From assembly GCA_013215945.1 (NCBI GenBank), contig JABSOM010000006.1:62001-126000 (forward strand): a stretch of DNA of 64,000 nucleotides, given 5' to 3'. This DNA is from Campylobacteraceae bacterium (GTDB lineage: Bacteria > Campylobacterota > Campylobacteria > Campylobacterales > Arcobacteraceae). This document shows, one piece after another, positions 8,704 to 17,775 of this stretch (position 1 is the stretch's first letter; every line of letters begins with the position of its first letter). The position numbers and the translations under genes were made by a program. The notes under the pieces are model-generated. The model ran no database searches. It saw only the letters and a list, made by a program, of their open reading frames with translations, and had not been told where the DNA came from.

Positions 8704-9399
8704 GTGTATACCTGGAAAAATGATAAAGAATTATTTGCTTTAGCTCAAAAAGAATTATTTACAGCAGTAATTGGGGATGTAATGGATCTTATGAATTTAA
8801 GAAATCAATTCTTAAGTCCTCAAATTAAAGCCTTGAATCCAAAAGCAGATTTATTAATTGGAAGGGCTATGACTGTTTTAGAAACAGATGTATTTGAACT
8901 TACTTTAGGAGATTCTAAAAGTGATGTTTATAACAGAGCTTTTGGAATAATGTTTGAAGCTTTGGATGATTTAAAAGAAGATGAAATTTACATTTGTGCA
9001 GGTTCCTCTCCCACTTATGCTTTATGGGGAGAACTTATGTCTACAAGAGCCTTGCAATTAAAAGCAAGAGGAGCTGTTGTAAATGGTTATCACAGAGATA
9101 CAAGAGGCATTAATAAATTAAACTTCCCCACTTTTTCTTTTGGTTCTTACGGGCAAGATCAAGGTCCAAGAGGAAAAGTTATTGCATACAGAGTAGCTAT
9201 TAAAATTGAAGCAGTTACTATTAATGATGGTGATATTATTGTAGGCGATATAGATGGCGTTTGTATTGTTCCAAAAGAACATGTAAAAGAAGTTTTTATA
9301 AAAGCCTTTGAAAAAGCAAATACTGAGAAAAAAGTAATGGAAGCTTTAAAAGAAGGAATGACGACTGTTGAAGCCTGGGATCATTTTGGAATAATGTAA
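8704..9399 (+). CDS. RraA/HMG-aldolase family protein
   Basis: 231 residues, GTG start at 8704, eight bases after the amidohydrolase stop. Family marks: 'AVIGDVMD' near the N-terminus, 'GRAMTV', then 'GAVVNGYHRDTRGI' with the Arg-Asp pair that binds pyruvate/oxaloacetate and metal in class II pyruvate aldolases, and 'GDIIVGDIDGVCIVP'. Members include RNase E inhibitor RraA and 4-hydroxy-4-methyl-2-oxoglutarate aldolase/oxaloacetate decarboxylase. As last gene of a catabolic operon an aldolase role releasing pyruvate is likelier than RNase inhibition. A strong terminator follows at 9403. Confidence 0.85.
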   Translation: MYTWKNDKELFALAQKELFTAVIGDVMDLMNLRNQFLSPQIKALNPKADLLIGRAMTVLETDVFELTLGDSKSDVYNRAFGIMFEALDDLKEDEIYICAGSSPTYALWGELMSTRALQLKARGAVVNGYHRDTRGINKLNFPTFSFGSYGQDQGPRGKVIAYRVAIKIEAVTINDGDIIVGDIDGVCIVPKEHVKEVFIKAFEKANTEKKVMEALKEGMTTVEAWDHFGIM

Positions 9400-9402
9400 G
9401 TT

Positions 9403-9430
9403 AAAAATAAAGAGTTTACTCTTTATTTTT
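9403..9430. terminator. Terminator after the RraA-family gene
   Basis: Perfect 12-base stem: AAAAATAAAGAG (9403-9414), loop TTTA, complement 9419-9430 ending in a T run. One arm is made of the 3' end of the uxuA remnant described next. Confidence 0.8.
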
Positions 9431-9474
9431 TGCTTTAGAAAGGACTTCCTTAAGTCCCTTTAAATAGTTCTGTC
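9413..9474 (-). pseudogene. Ghost of a uxuA 3' end
   Basis: Read on the minus strand, this stretch matches the end of the intact uxuA at 16697-16748: 28 bases around the stop are identical and the next stretch differs at only four positions, after which 'ACTCT-GTC' resembles the uxuA text again across a gap of about 15 bases. The frame is broken. It encodes the equivalent of the last ~15 UxuA residues (LNEAISKAKNKE). Nothing more of the gene is recognisable towards 9660. Confidence 0.75.
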
Positions 9475-9635
9475 ATAAATTAAATAAGAAATAAAAAAAT
9501 GCTCATATTACTACTTTTAATTATAAAAAGAAGAATTAAAATGTTAAAGTTAAATACAATACATTCCCTTAAATTTATTATCTTAGTTAGTTTTTACTTT
9601 CTAATATTAAAATTTTGTGAGAAACGATTAAAAAA

Positions 9636-9669
9636 GTTAAGTAAAAAAGAAGTTTCTTTTTTACTTAAC
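9636..9669 (-). terminator. Terminator of the ABC/hexosaminidase operon
   Basis: 15-base perfect stem (9636-9650 with 9655-9669). The stem includes the hexosaminidase stop codon, and on the minus strand it is followed by a run of T. This is a classic intrinsic terminator. Confidence 0.85.
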
Positions 9670-11256
9670 ACTGATATTTAATAGTTTTTCTGCAGCTTCT
9701 TTTGCACTTACATTACGGCTTGTATATGCACACATATAATTATTGACACTAGGAAAATGCTTTAATTCATACGAACTTCTTAACCCAAGCACCAGTGTTT
9801 TGTCATTATACTTTGTAAGTATTTCATTAACTCTTTTTATTTGTTCTTTTTTATCAAAATCTTCACCTGGTAAAGGATAGTCTTCTGTTACAAGAATAAT
9901 AGTCTCAAAAGAATCTAAATTTTCTTGCCTTGTATTTTCATAAGAAATAATTTTTGAATTTTTACTAAGAGCTTCAAATGTTTCACTAAATGTTGTAAAT
10001 GCACTAATGCTTTGATTTGGACCAATACCTCTTATATTAACTACATTACTATAAGAGCTAATAGGTGTAGCATTAACCAGTGCTATCTTTTTATTTATTA
10101 AAGGAAATTTAAGTGTTTTATTTTTTAATAACTTAATAGAATCATAGCTAACTTTTTTTTCAACATTTATATTATTTACACGTGTTCTTCTAGCTACTTC
10201 TTTTCTATTATTTAAAATTTTTTCTATTTTGAACGATATAATTCGTTCAAGTTTCTCTTCAATTAATTTTATATCTATATCCTTATTTCTAACGGCATCT
10301 ATAATTGAATGTATGGATTTGATTTGATTTTCTAAATAATCTTCATTATGATCATAATGTTCTTCTGAAAGCATTATAAAATCAGCCCCAGCTTTTAAAG
10401 CTAAAATAGTTGATTCTTCCACTGAATAGGTTTTTCGTATAGCCCCCATATTCATACTATCCGTAATTATTAAGCCTTTAAAGTTCATTTTTTCTTTTAA
10501 TAATTTTGTTAAAATATTATAAGAAAGTGTTGCAGGATATTGTTCATCAAAACTAGGATACAAAATATGGCTTGTCATTATTAAATCAACTCCAGCATCA
10601 ATTGCAGCTTGAAAAGGTAAAAGCTCATTTTTAAATAATTCTTCTTTAGATTTATTTACAATAGGAATCTCTCTATGGCTATCACTATGTGTATCTCCAT
10701 GTCCTGGAAAATGTTTTGCTGCTGTTATACAATTGTTTTGTTTCATTCCTCTAATAGATGCTTTTACATGAGATGAAACCAGCTCTGCATTTTCTCCAAA
10801 AGCTCGCGTTCCTATAATTTGATTGTCTGTATTTAAATTAATATCACAACATGGTCCTAAAATACATTGATAACCTACATCTGTCATTTCTTGTGCAAAA
10901 ATACTGTACATTTCTTCAGTTCTTTTTACATCATTCAATGCGCCCAACGCTAAGTTACCTGGTCCTGTAATTGAGTCATCTGATAGAACACTCCAAGCCC
11001 CTTCTTGATCTACTGCAAGAAGCAAAGGAAGATGTTTATTTTGAGATAAAGCTATTGTTTGTATTTTATTGCTTAACTCTTGTGCTTCATCAAAAGAACG
11101 TGCATTTTCATCTGAAATATAACATCCCCCAATCTGGTATTTTTCAATAAGTGGAGAAATGTTATTTATATCTTTAGAAGGAAAAGCAACTATAAAGAGT
11201 TGTCCAACTTTTTGTTCTAAACTCATTTCTTTGATTATGTTTTTAATCGAATTCAT
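9661..11256 (-). CDS. nagZ: Glycoside hydrolase family 3 beta-N-acetylhexosaminidase (NagZ-like)
   Basis: 531 residues. The GH3 barrel holds the NagZ-type loop 'KHFPGHGDTHSDSH' (about 181-194), whose His/Asp pair acts as acid/base, and the nucleophile region 'GLIITDSMNMGAI' (D266). A C-terminal GH3 domain follows (about 380-531). Classical NagZ (~340 residues) lacks that domain, so this is the longer form. No signal peptide is visible, so it should act in the cytoplasm on imported oligosaccharide. It is the last gene of an operon with a ribose-type ABC importer (gap 11 bases), which suggests hydrolysis of an imported GlcNAc-containing glycoside rather than only peptidoglycan recycling. Family secure, physiological substrate inferred. 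Confidence 0.85.
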   Translation of the reverse strand: MNSIKNIIKEMSLEQKVGQLFIVAFPSKDINNISPLIEKYQIGGCYISDENARSFDEAQELSNKIQTIALSQNKHLPLLLAVDQEGAWSVLSDDSITGPGNLALGALNDVKRTEEMYSIFAQEMTDVGYQCILGPCCDINLNTDNQIIGTRAFGENAELVSSHVKASIRGMKQNNCITAAKHFPGHGDTHSDSHREIPIVNKSKEELFKNELLPFQAAIDAGVDLIMTSHILYPSFDEQYPATLSYNILTKLLKEKMNFKGLIITDSMNMGAIRKTYSVEESTILALKAGADFIMLSEEHYDHNEDYLENQIKSIHSIIDAVRNKDIDIKLIEEKLERIISFKIEKILNNRKEVARRTRVNNINVEKKVSYDSIKLLKNKTLKFPLINKKIALVNATPISSYSNVVNIRGIGPNQSISAFTTFSETFEALSKNSKIISYENTRQENLDSFETIILVTEDYPLPGEDFDKKEQIKRVNEILTKYNDKTLVLGLRSSYELKHFPSVNNYMCAYTSRNVSAKEAAEKLLNISVK

Positions 11257-11267
11257 ATTATACCTTT

Positions 11268-12212
11268 CTATTTTTTTTCAGTTTTCATCATAACTGTTAC
11301 AGCAAGAATAATTATAATTCCTCTTAAAATCATTTGATGATCTATGGATAGTGCCATTAAAATCAGTCCATTGTTTATGATACCCATTAACAATGCCCCT
11401 ATAATTGAACCAATTATTCTACCTTTTCCACCAAATAAACTGGTTCCTCCAATAATAACAGCAGCAATTACCATCATTAAATCATTTTCACCAAGAGTAT
11501 ATCTTGCACCTTCTAATCTACCTGCATATAAAATACCAGCAAGAGCAGCTAAAAATGCGTTTAACATCAATACTTGCATTTTTATTTTACTGACATTAAT
11601 ACCAGAATAAATGGCAGACAACATATTGCCACCCGTTGCTAATACCTGCCTCCCAAAGGAGGTTTTATTTAATAAAATTGCCCCAACAATACCTACAAAT
11701 AACAACCATATAAATAATACTGAGACATTTGCAATATCACCATTTCCAAAAATAAAAGAGAAAGTATCGTTATCAATTGGAATTGATCTAAGTTCTGTAA
11801 TATTTCTTGAAATACCTGCAACAATGCCTGTCATTCCCAGAGTTACTAAAAAACTTGGAATATTGACATATCCCACAAAAAAACCGTTAATAGCACCAAC
11901 TAAGGTACCTGCTGCTAATCCTGCAAAAACACTGATTACAATATTATCTGTGTTCTCAAGTACAAGCGCGCAAACAATAGCACTTAATGCAACAATACTT
12001 CCAAAAGAGAGGTCAATCTCTGCCGTTGATAAAACAAAAGTTACCCCAACTGCCATTATTCCTATCATAGTTGTTTGTCGCACAATATTCATCAAGTTTT
12101 GAGAACTTAAAAAGCCCTTATCTCCTAATGTAACTGCAAAAAAAACAAAAATTGCTATAAAAACAATATATATAATATAGTCATTCCAATTTATATTCTT
12201 AATATTCACCAT
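11268..12212 (-). CDS. Ribose/galactose-type ABC transporter permease (RbsC-like)
   Basis: 314 residues with about eight to ten membrane segments. Family text is clear: 'VGVTFVLSTAEIDLSFGS', 'PSFLVTLGMTGI', 'GGTSLFGGKGRIIGSIIGALLMGIINNGL' (split here only for reading). Ends 11 bases before the hexosaminidase start, begins 8 bases after the ATPase stop. Inner-membrane channel of the carbohydrate uptake family 2. Confidence 0.93.
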   Translation of the reverse strand: MVNIKNINWNDYIIYIVFIAIFVFFAVTLGDKGFLSSQNLMNIVRQTTMIGIMAVGVTFVLSTAEIDLSFGSIVALSAIVCALVLENTDNIVISVFAGLAAGTLVGAINGFFVGYVNIPSFLVTLGMTGIVAGISRNITELRSIPIDNDTFSFIFGNGDIANVSVLFIWLLFVGIVGAILLNKTSFGRQVLATGGNMLSAIYSGINVSKIKMQVLMLNAFLAALAGILYAGRLEGARYTLGENDLMMVIAAVIIGGTSLFGGKGRIIGSIIGALLMGIINNGLILMALSIDHQMILRGIIIILAVTVMMKTEKK

Positions 12213-12220
12213 AATTTTCC

Positions 12221-13723
12221 TTATTGTACTTCTTGTAAAAGTTTTTCTTCACTTAAGCCATCATTGTTTAACTCTTTTACAATTTCTCTTTTTTTTACGA
12301 TATATGTCCTATCACAAAAATCAGCAATTTCTTTAAATTCTGAGGAAACAAAAATGACACAGTTTCCTTCTTTTACGTACTCTTTTATAATATTCATAAT
12401 TTGAAGCTTTGAGTGAATATCAATTCCAAAAGTGGGATCATTTAAAAGTAGAATATTTGATTTACTAGCCAAACACTTTCCTATAACAACTTTTTGTTGA
12501 TTTCCCCCAGATAGATATTTTATTGCCTGCTCTGGACCATTACATTTAATTTTTAGATAGGAAATATTATGCGAAGCAATTTTTATTTCTTTTTTTGAAT
12601 TAATCATAAACATCTTAGATACTTCGTTTAATATTGGCATTACAAGATTATGTTTTATACTAAAGTCTAGAACTAAGCCTTGTGTTCTTCTTTCTTCAGG
12701 AGACATACTAATCTTATTCTTAATCGCATCTTGCACCGAATTAATAGTAACTTTTTCCCCTTTTATAATTACATCACCAGAATCTTTATTTGTTAAACCA
12801 TAAATTAAATCTAATATTTCTGTTCGTCCACTTCCAAGTAAACCAGCTAAACCTACAATTTCACCTTTGTATACTTTTAAATTTATATTATTAACATAAG
12901 AGCTTGAAATATCTTTTAACTCCAATAAAGGCATTTCAGATTTATCAATGACTTCTTTATTATTTCTCCAATTACGCGTGCTTAAATTATCCTCACCTAA
13001 CATGCCTGAAATTATTTCTTCAATAGAAGTATCTTCAGTTTTACAAGAAGAAATAATTTCGCCATCTCTTAAAACACTTACGGCATTACATAAACTCATA
13101 ATATCATCCAAATAATGAGTTATATATACAATACTCATGCCTTTTGCTTGAAGCAATTTAATTGATTCAAATAACTTACTAACTTCAGCTGACGTCAATG
13201 AAGCAGTAGGTTCATCAAGAATTAAAATTTTAGGTTCATTTGCTAATGATTTTGCAATTTCAACTAATTGTGCCTCTCCTACAGAAATGTCACTTACTAA
13301 GGTATTTACATCAATATTATCTATTCCTAATGAAAGAAGAAGTTCTTTTGCTTTTTCATTAGCCAAGGCATCATTTAAGATGCCATATTTACTAAAAGAA
13401 TCGTTATTAAGAAAAATATTCTGACTAATACTCATTGTTTTGACTAAACTTAAGTCCTGATATACCATTGCAATTTTTGATTCAAGAGCCTCAGCAGTAG
13501 TGTACTTATCAAAACTTTTTCCAAAAATTTTAATGCAATGTTTATCAGAGGGATTAATACCTGTAATGGCTTTCATTAAAGTAGATTTTCCAGCACCATT
13601 TTTACCAGCCAAAGCGTGTATTTCCCCCTCACGTAAAGAGAAGTTTACATTTTTTAAAACGCTTACATTATTAAAACTTATGTTTAAGTTCTCAATATCT
13701 ATTGCATATTCTTTTTCTATCAT
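12221..13723 (-). CDS. Double-domain sugar ABC ATPase (RbsA/MglA-like)
   Basis: 500 residues with two ABC cassettes. Cassette 1 has Walker A 'AGKNGAGKSTLM', a degenerate signature 'ISVGEAQLVEIA' as usual in this family, Walker B 'ILILDEPTASL' and 'ITHYLDD'. Cassette 2 has the family's altered P-loop 'GLLGSGRTEIL' and a canonical 'LSGGNQQKVVIGK'. The start overlaps the binding-protein stop by 4 bases (ATGA). Powers the 11268 permease. Confidence 0.94.
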   Translation of the reverse strand: MIEKEYAIDIENLNISFNNVSVLKNVNFSLREGEIHALAGKNGAGKSTLMKAITGINPSDKHCIKIFGKSFDKYTTAEALESKIAMVYQDLSLVKTMSISQNIFLNNDSFSKYGILNDALANEKAKELLLSLGIDNIDVNTLVSDISVGEAQLVEIAKSLANEPKILILDEPTASLTSAEVSKLFESIKLLQAKGMSIVYITHYLDDIMSLCNAVSVLRDGEIISSCKTEDTSIEEIISGMLGEDNLSTRNWRNNKEVIDKSEMPLLELKDISSSYVNNINLKVYKGEIVGLAGLLGSGRTEILDLIYGLTNKDSGDVIIKGEKVTINSVQDAIKNKISMSPEERRTQGLVLDFSIKHNLVMPILNEVSKMFMINSKKEIKIASHNISYLKIKCNGPEQAIKYLSGGNQQKVVIGKCLASKSNILLLNDPTFGIDIHSKLQIMNIIKEYVKEGNCVIFVSSEFKEIADFCDRTYIVKKREIVKELNNDGLSEEKLLQEVQ

Positions 13724-14787
13724 CTAGATAATGCTCTCTTAACCGATTTTGGTAAATCTCTTTTTAATGATTCTTTCCACGCTTCTTCTAAATTATCTTT
13801 TGAAATTTTAATAGCAGGAACTGTAATAAAAGGTGGTGTTTTTATATTAATTACATTTAATGCTCCCACTTTAGCAACCGTTTCCCCTAATTCATAAGGT
13901 AAATCAGCAATTATTCCAGAAATATTTCTTCCTTTTGCCATATCTAGTGCATTAATTTCACCTAAATCCATAGTATATATTTTAATATCTCTTCTATTCG
14001 CTGATCTTGCTGCTGCTACAACACCTTCTGCAATACTGTCCCAAGGTGCATAAATTGCATTAACATTTGGATTTTGAGTAATAATAGCGCCCGCAATTGC
14101 TTCCGCATCACTGGGATTTGCAATTCCTTTTGAGGTGATAATATTAATACTGGGGTATTCTTTGATTAAAACTGATTTAACAGCTTGATCTCTTTGATTG
14201 GTAACATAATAATTCGCATCATGGTACATTAAGGCAACATTACCTTTACCCTTTAACTGTGTATTCATCATTTGTGCAACAGCTTCTCCCATTCCAAATA
14301 AATCATCTGTTACAATAGATGCATAATCTTTAAGATGTTTAAAATCCTTAGGTAAGTTGCTAATTAATACAATTTTTATACCTTTTTCAATAGCTGGTCT
14401 TAATGCCACCGCGCCTGAAACGGGATCTAATATTAATGTAATAATAATATCAGGGTTTAATACCATAGCTGTTTCAATATCCATACGTTGTTTATTTGAA
14501 TCAAAACCAGCATCCGTTGTTAAGACTAAATCTATACCAAGATTTTTAAAAGACTCTTGCACTCCAAGTTTAATCGAATTCGTAAAATCAGAACTCGTAT
14601 GTAACAATAAAACTGCTTTCAAATTCTTCTTTCTTATTTGATCTTTTTGATCATTAGAAATATTAATTTCTTTATATGAAACAGCACTATTACCATTTGG
14701 ACCCTTTGTTTTCAAAATTGAAGCAGCCCCAAGAAGTGAACTTAACATTAAACTTAGGCTTAATACCCAACCAATACTTTTTTTCAT
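13720..14787 (-). CDS. Periplasmic sugar-binding protein (RbsB-like)
   Basis: 355 residues, signal peptide about 1-22 ('MKKSIGWVLSL...GAAS'). The rest is a type-I periplasmic binding fold: 'AVLLLHTSSDFTNSIKLGVQ', 'NKQRMDIETAMVLNPDIII', 'NAIYAPWDSIAEGV'. It is longer than RbsB (~296) because of an N-terminal segment after the signal. First gene of the minus-strand operon with ATPase, permease and hexosaminidase. Ligand probably a sugar or amino-sugar oligosaccharide; not determinable from sequence. Confidence 0.9.
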   Translation of the reverse strand: MKKSIGWVLSLSLMLSSLLGAASILKTKGPNGNSAVSYKEINISNDQKDQIRKKNLKAVLLLHTSSDFTNSIKLGVQESFKNLGIDLVLTTDAGFDSNKQRMDIETAMVLNPDIIITLILDPVSGAVALRPAIEKGIKIVLISNLPKDFKHLKDYASIVTDDLFGMGEAVAQMMNTQLKGKGNVALMYHDANYYVTNQRDQAVKSVLIKEYPSINIITSKGIANPSDAEAIAGAIITQNPNVNAIYAPWDSIAEGVVAAARSANRRDIKIYTMDLGEINALDMAKGRNISGIIADLPYELGETVAKVGALNVINIKTPPFITVPAIKISKDNLEEAWKESLKRDLPKSVKRALSR

Positions 14788-15339
14788 TTTGTTTCCTTTT
14801 TTTATTTTGTTTAATTTATATGGAACATAAACTAAATTAATCCTAGCACAAATAGGTATATTCTACACAAATTAAAAAATATTTTACAATTATAAAAAAC
14901 TATTATTTTTAATATGTAACTTTTAGTATCATTAAATTTAAGAACTTAATATTGCCAGTATTTGTTTCATATGAGAAAAGATAGATATTTTTTAAATGAT
15001 ATCAGCAAAAGTATAATTAAACAAAAATTGAAATTAAATCAATAATAGCCTACTATATCGGTATGGTAAAAATAATTTTATTCACATTTCACAAAATTGA
15101 AGCAAATAAAATAAAATAATTTTGAAATATTTTGAAGAATATTTTTTGAAAATGATATTAAATATTTAGTTTTATTCTTATAAGAGAGAAATATTCACAA
15201 GTATCCATTAATATATATGATTAATTTATCTATATAATTAATAGATATAGCAACTATAAGTAGAATTTTACTTGTTAAAATTGACATCCATTTAATTAGT
15301 AGATATAATTATCTTATATATAACTTGATAAGGATAATA
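14788..15339. other. Gene-free AT-rich region between divergent genes
   Basis: 552 bases with no credible coding frame. It must contain the promoter of the minus-strand binding-protein operon and that of the plus-strand ATPase gene. Imperfect repeats such as TAATTAATAGATATA and TAATTAGTAGATATA occur at about 15235-15310. I see no convincing operator, RNA gene or mobile-element end. Confidence 0.5.
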
Positions 15340-16458
15340 ATGTTTATAACGGGTAAACCAGTAACGGGAGAAAATTTTATTGGTAGAAACAAACATTTAG
15401 CACTGTTTAAAACTTATATTGACCACAATCAGTCATTTATGATTAAAGCGCCAAGAAGATTTGGGAAAACCTCTTTGGTAAAACATATGCTAAAAAATAA
15501 AAAAGAGTATGAATTTGTATATGTTGATATTAAAAGAGCTAGTTCTCTTACCGCATTAGCAGATACGATAATAGACAGTGCATATAAAATATATTCGATT
15601 GATAACTTCTTATATCAAACAAAAAACTCAATGTTTGATCTTTTCAAAGCTATTCAAAAATTAAAAATAGATGATATTGCAGAATCTACAATTAAGATAC
15701 TTGAAAATAAAAAGATTGATGACGTTGAATACTATTTACATAGTTTAAATATTATGAATAGTATTGCAAAAAAGAAAAATATAAATATTAAGTTTGCTCT
15801 TGATGAATTTCAAGATATTTTAAATATAGCTACAGATGAAATTTTAATTAAAAGCAGTTCTGTGATGAAACAGCATGAAAATATTACCTATATTTTTCTG
15901 GGGAGTATGGAGACAATTATGACGAAAATCTTTGAATACAGAACTTCGCCCTTCTTTCCTTTTGTAACAATTGTTTCACTTTTACCCTTAGACATAGATG
16001 AGTTATACGAATATAGTATTTTACAGTTTAAAAATAAAGGTATTAAATGTGAATCACTAAGGTATCTACTAGATTACTTGGGAGGACATCCTGATTATTC
16101 ATTACAAGTATTGCAGCACTTATATTTTAAAGCCATTGTAAATAATATAAAGGAGCTTACAAATAAAGATGGGTATGAAAGTTTAATAGATGTAATTTTA
16201 AATAATAAAGCTTACTTAGATGAAGTATTATCTAACGCAAAACTGAAAAAACACTCGTTAAATGTTTTATATTCAATTGCAAACAAAGAGAAAATTAACC
16301 TAAATAGTAAAACTTTATATAATGTAAACAGTTCTTTAGAAGATAAAGGACTAATAAAAAAAATTGGACAAGGAAAATATATAATTAATAATATCTTTTT
16401 AGATATATATTTTCAACAAAAAGAAGAAAAAATTACTTTACCAAATTATATTTTATAA
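15340..16458 (+). CDS. AAA-type ATP-binding protein of the archaeal-ATPase-like group (COG1672-like)
   Basis: 372 residues from ATG 15340, preceded by AAGGA; a TTG 15 bases upstream is less likely. N-terminal 'FIGRNKHLALF' is the GR-x-x-x-L box that precedes the P-loop in this group; Walker A 'APRRFGKTSLV' (about 37-47); Walker B 'KFALDEFQDIL' with D155/E156; sensor-like 'TYIFLGSMETIM'; C-terminal winged-helix-like part (about 300-372). Such stand-alone STAND/AAA proteins are widespread, often mobile, and mostly without assigned function. It has no operon partner and sits in a large AT-rich gap between sugar operons. Family likely, role unknown. Confidence 0.8.
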   Translation: MFITGKPVTGENFIGRNKHLALFKTYIDHNQSFMIKAPRRFGKTSLVKHMLKNKKEYEFVYVDIKRASSLTALADTIIDSAYKIYSIDNFLYQTKNSMFDLFKAIQKLKIDDIAESTIKILENKKIDDVEYYLHSLNIMNSIAKKKNINIKFALDEFQDILNIATDEILIKSSSVMKQHENITYIFLGSMETIMTKIFEYRTSPFFPFVTIVSLLPLDIDELYEYSILQFKNKGIKCESLRYLLDYLGGHPDYSLQVLQHLYFKAIVNNIKELTNKDGYESLIDVILNNKAYLDEVLSNAKLKKHSLNVLYSIANKEKINLNSKTLYNVNSSLEDKGLIKKIGQGKYIINNIFLDIYFQQKEEKITLPNYIL

Positions 16459-16467
16459 TTTGGTAAA
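16437..16467. terminator. Long palindrome at the end of the ATPase gene
   Basis: 14-base perfect arms (16437-16450 and 16454-16467, loop TTT) spanning the stop codon. No long T tract follows, so termination is plausible but not certain. The remaining 231 bases to uxuA show only a weak GTTAATA/TATTAAC dyad near 16474. Confidence 0.5.
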
Positions 16468-16698
16468 AGGGTGTTAATAATTCTACTTATTAGGATATTA
16501 ACAACTCTTATTTACAAGGAATGCAGTATTCTGAGAGAAAGTGGGAATTTAGTTTCATATATTTTTTCATTATTGCTAAATTAAATTTCTGTCATATATT
16601 ATCTTTTAACAAACTTCTTTTCAATATAGAACTATTAAGAGTGAATTTATCTCCTATTCTACAGTGTAAGTATCTATTTTAAGGCATAAATAATTAGT

Positions 16699-17775
16699 TT
16701 ACTCTTTATTTTTTGCTTTAGAAATGGCTTCATTAAGTCCATTTAAATACGTAATTCCAAGAGCTCTGTCGTATAATCCATATCCAGGCATACCTTTTTC
16801 TCCCCAAATCATTCTTCCATGATCGGGACGTATATGTCCTTGGAAATTAATATCATTATAGGCTTTCATAATTTCATAAATATCCAAAGAACCATCACTT
16901 GATAAATGAGAGCTCTCATGAAAACTTTTTTCACCTTTGCGTTTTACATTTCGTACATGGGCAAAATGAATTTTTCCCTGCGCTCCAAAATCTCTTATCA
17001 TAGAAGGAATATCATTGTCTTCATTTGGCCCTAATGAACCAGAGCAAAGAGCTAAACCATTTGAAAGCGAAGGAATAATATCAAGTACTCTTTGTAAATT
17101 AGAAGCATTGGTCATGATTCTTGGAAGTCCAAAAATACTAAAAGGAGGATCATCTGGATGTATTGCCATTTTAATATTGCAGTTTTGGGCATAAGGAATA
17201 ATTTCTTTTAAAAAATATTCTAAGTTTTTCCAAAGTTGTTCTTCATTTACTTTTTCATAGGCTTCAAATAAACCTTCAATTTTATCCAAACGCTCAGTTT
17301 CCCAACCTGGTAAGTCCATGTCATTTGAATCTTTTTTTATTCGCTCAATTAGTTCTTTGGCGCTAAGATCTTTTAATTGTGTATAGTCAAAAGATAAAAC
17401 GGTAGATTTATCCTCTAATTCTTTTGCAAGTTCCGTTCTTGTCCAATCGAATATTGGCATAAAATTATAACAAACCGTTTCAATACCAAATTCAGATAAA
17501 TTTTTTAGTGTTTCTTTGTAGTTTTGTATATATTTATCTCTTGAAGGTAAACCCAGTTTAATATCTTCATGAACATTTACACTCTCAATAATTTCTAAAG
17601 CTAAACCATGTGCATGTACTTCATCTTGTAAATTCTTTATATCTTTTTTCTGCCATACTTCACCTACTGGAATATCTACTAAAGAACTAACTACTCCAGA
17701 AATTCCAGGTATTTGTTTAATATGGGCTAAAGAAATCACATCATTTGTTCCATACCATCTGAATGTCATTTTCAT
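16699..17775 (-). CDS. uxuA: Mannonate dehydratase
   Basis: 358 residues, the usual length. UxuA dehydrates D-mannonate to 2-keto-3-deoxygluconate in hexuronate breakdown. Matching text: N-terminal 'MTFRWYGTNDVISLAHIKQIPG', 'GLALCSGSLG', 'HVRNVKR', 'HLSSDGSLDIYEIMKAYND' and C-terminal 'PGYGLYDRALGITYLNGL'. Start overlaps the dgoK stop by 4 bases. Distal gene of a minus-strand operon dgoA-dgoK-uxuA behind a lacI-type regulator; its product is the natural substrate type for a keto-deoxy sugar acid kinase. No uxaC or uxuB lies in the window, so mannonate would have to arise elsewhere or from an SDR here. A broken copy of its 3' end lies at 9413. Confidence 0.95.
   Translation of the reverse strand: MKMTFRWYGTNDVISLAHIKQIPGISGVVSSLVDIPVGEVWQKKDIKNLQDEVHAHGLALEIIESVNVHEDIKLGLPSRDKYIQNYKETLKNLSEFGIETVCYNFMPIFDWTRTELAKELEDKSTVLSFDYTQLKDLSAKELIERIKKDSNDMDLPGWETERLDKIEGLFEAYEKVNEEQLWKNLEYFLKEIIPYAQNCNIKMAIHPDDPPFSIFGLPRIMTNASNLQRVLDIIPSLSNGLALCSGSLGPNEDNDIPSMIRDFGAQGKIHFAHVRNVKRKGEKSFHESSHLSSDGSLDIYEIMKAYNDINFQGHIRPDHGRMIWGEKGMPGYGLYDRALGITYLNGLNEAISKAKNKE

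Noticed and set aside
9499-9681. Small forward frame of 60 residues with a hydrophobic start
   Set aside because: No ribosome site, overlaps the hexosaminidase terminator and end, low-complexity AT-driven composition.
11344-12102. Two long forward frames opposite the RbsC-like permease
   Set aside because: Antisense shadows of a clear membrane protein; hydrophobic codons read backwards give open frames.
14788-15339. Possible non-coding RNA in the empty region
   Set aside because: No stable structured element with terminator or conserved motif could be seen; only AT-rich sequence and weak repeats.
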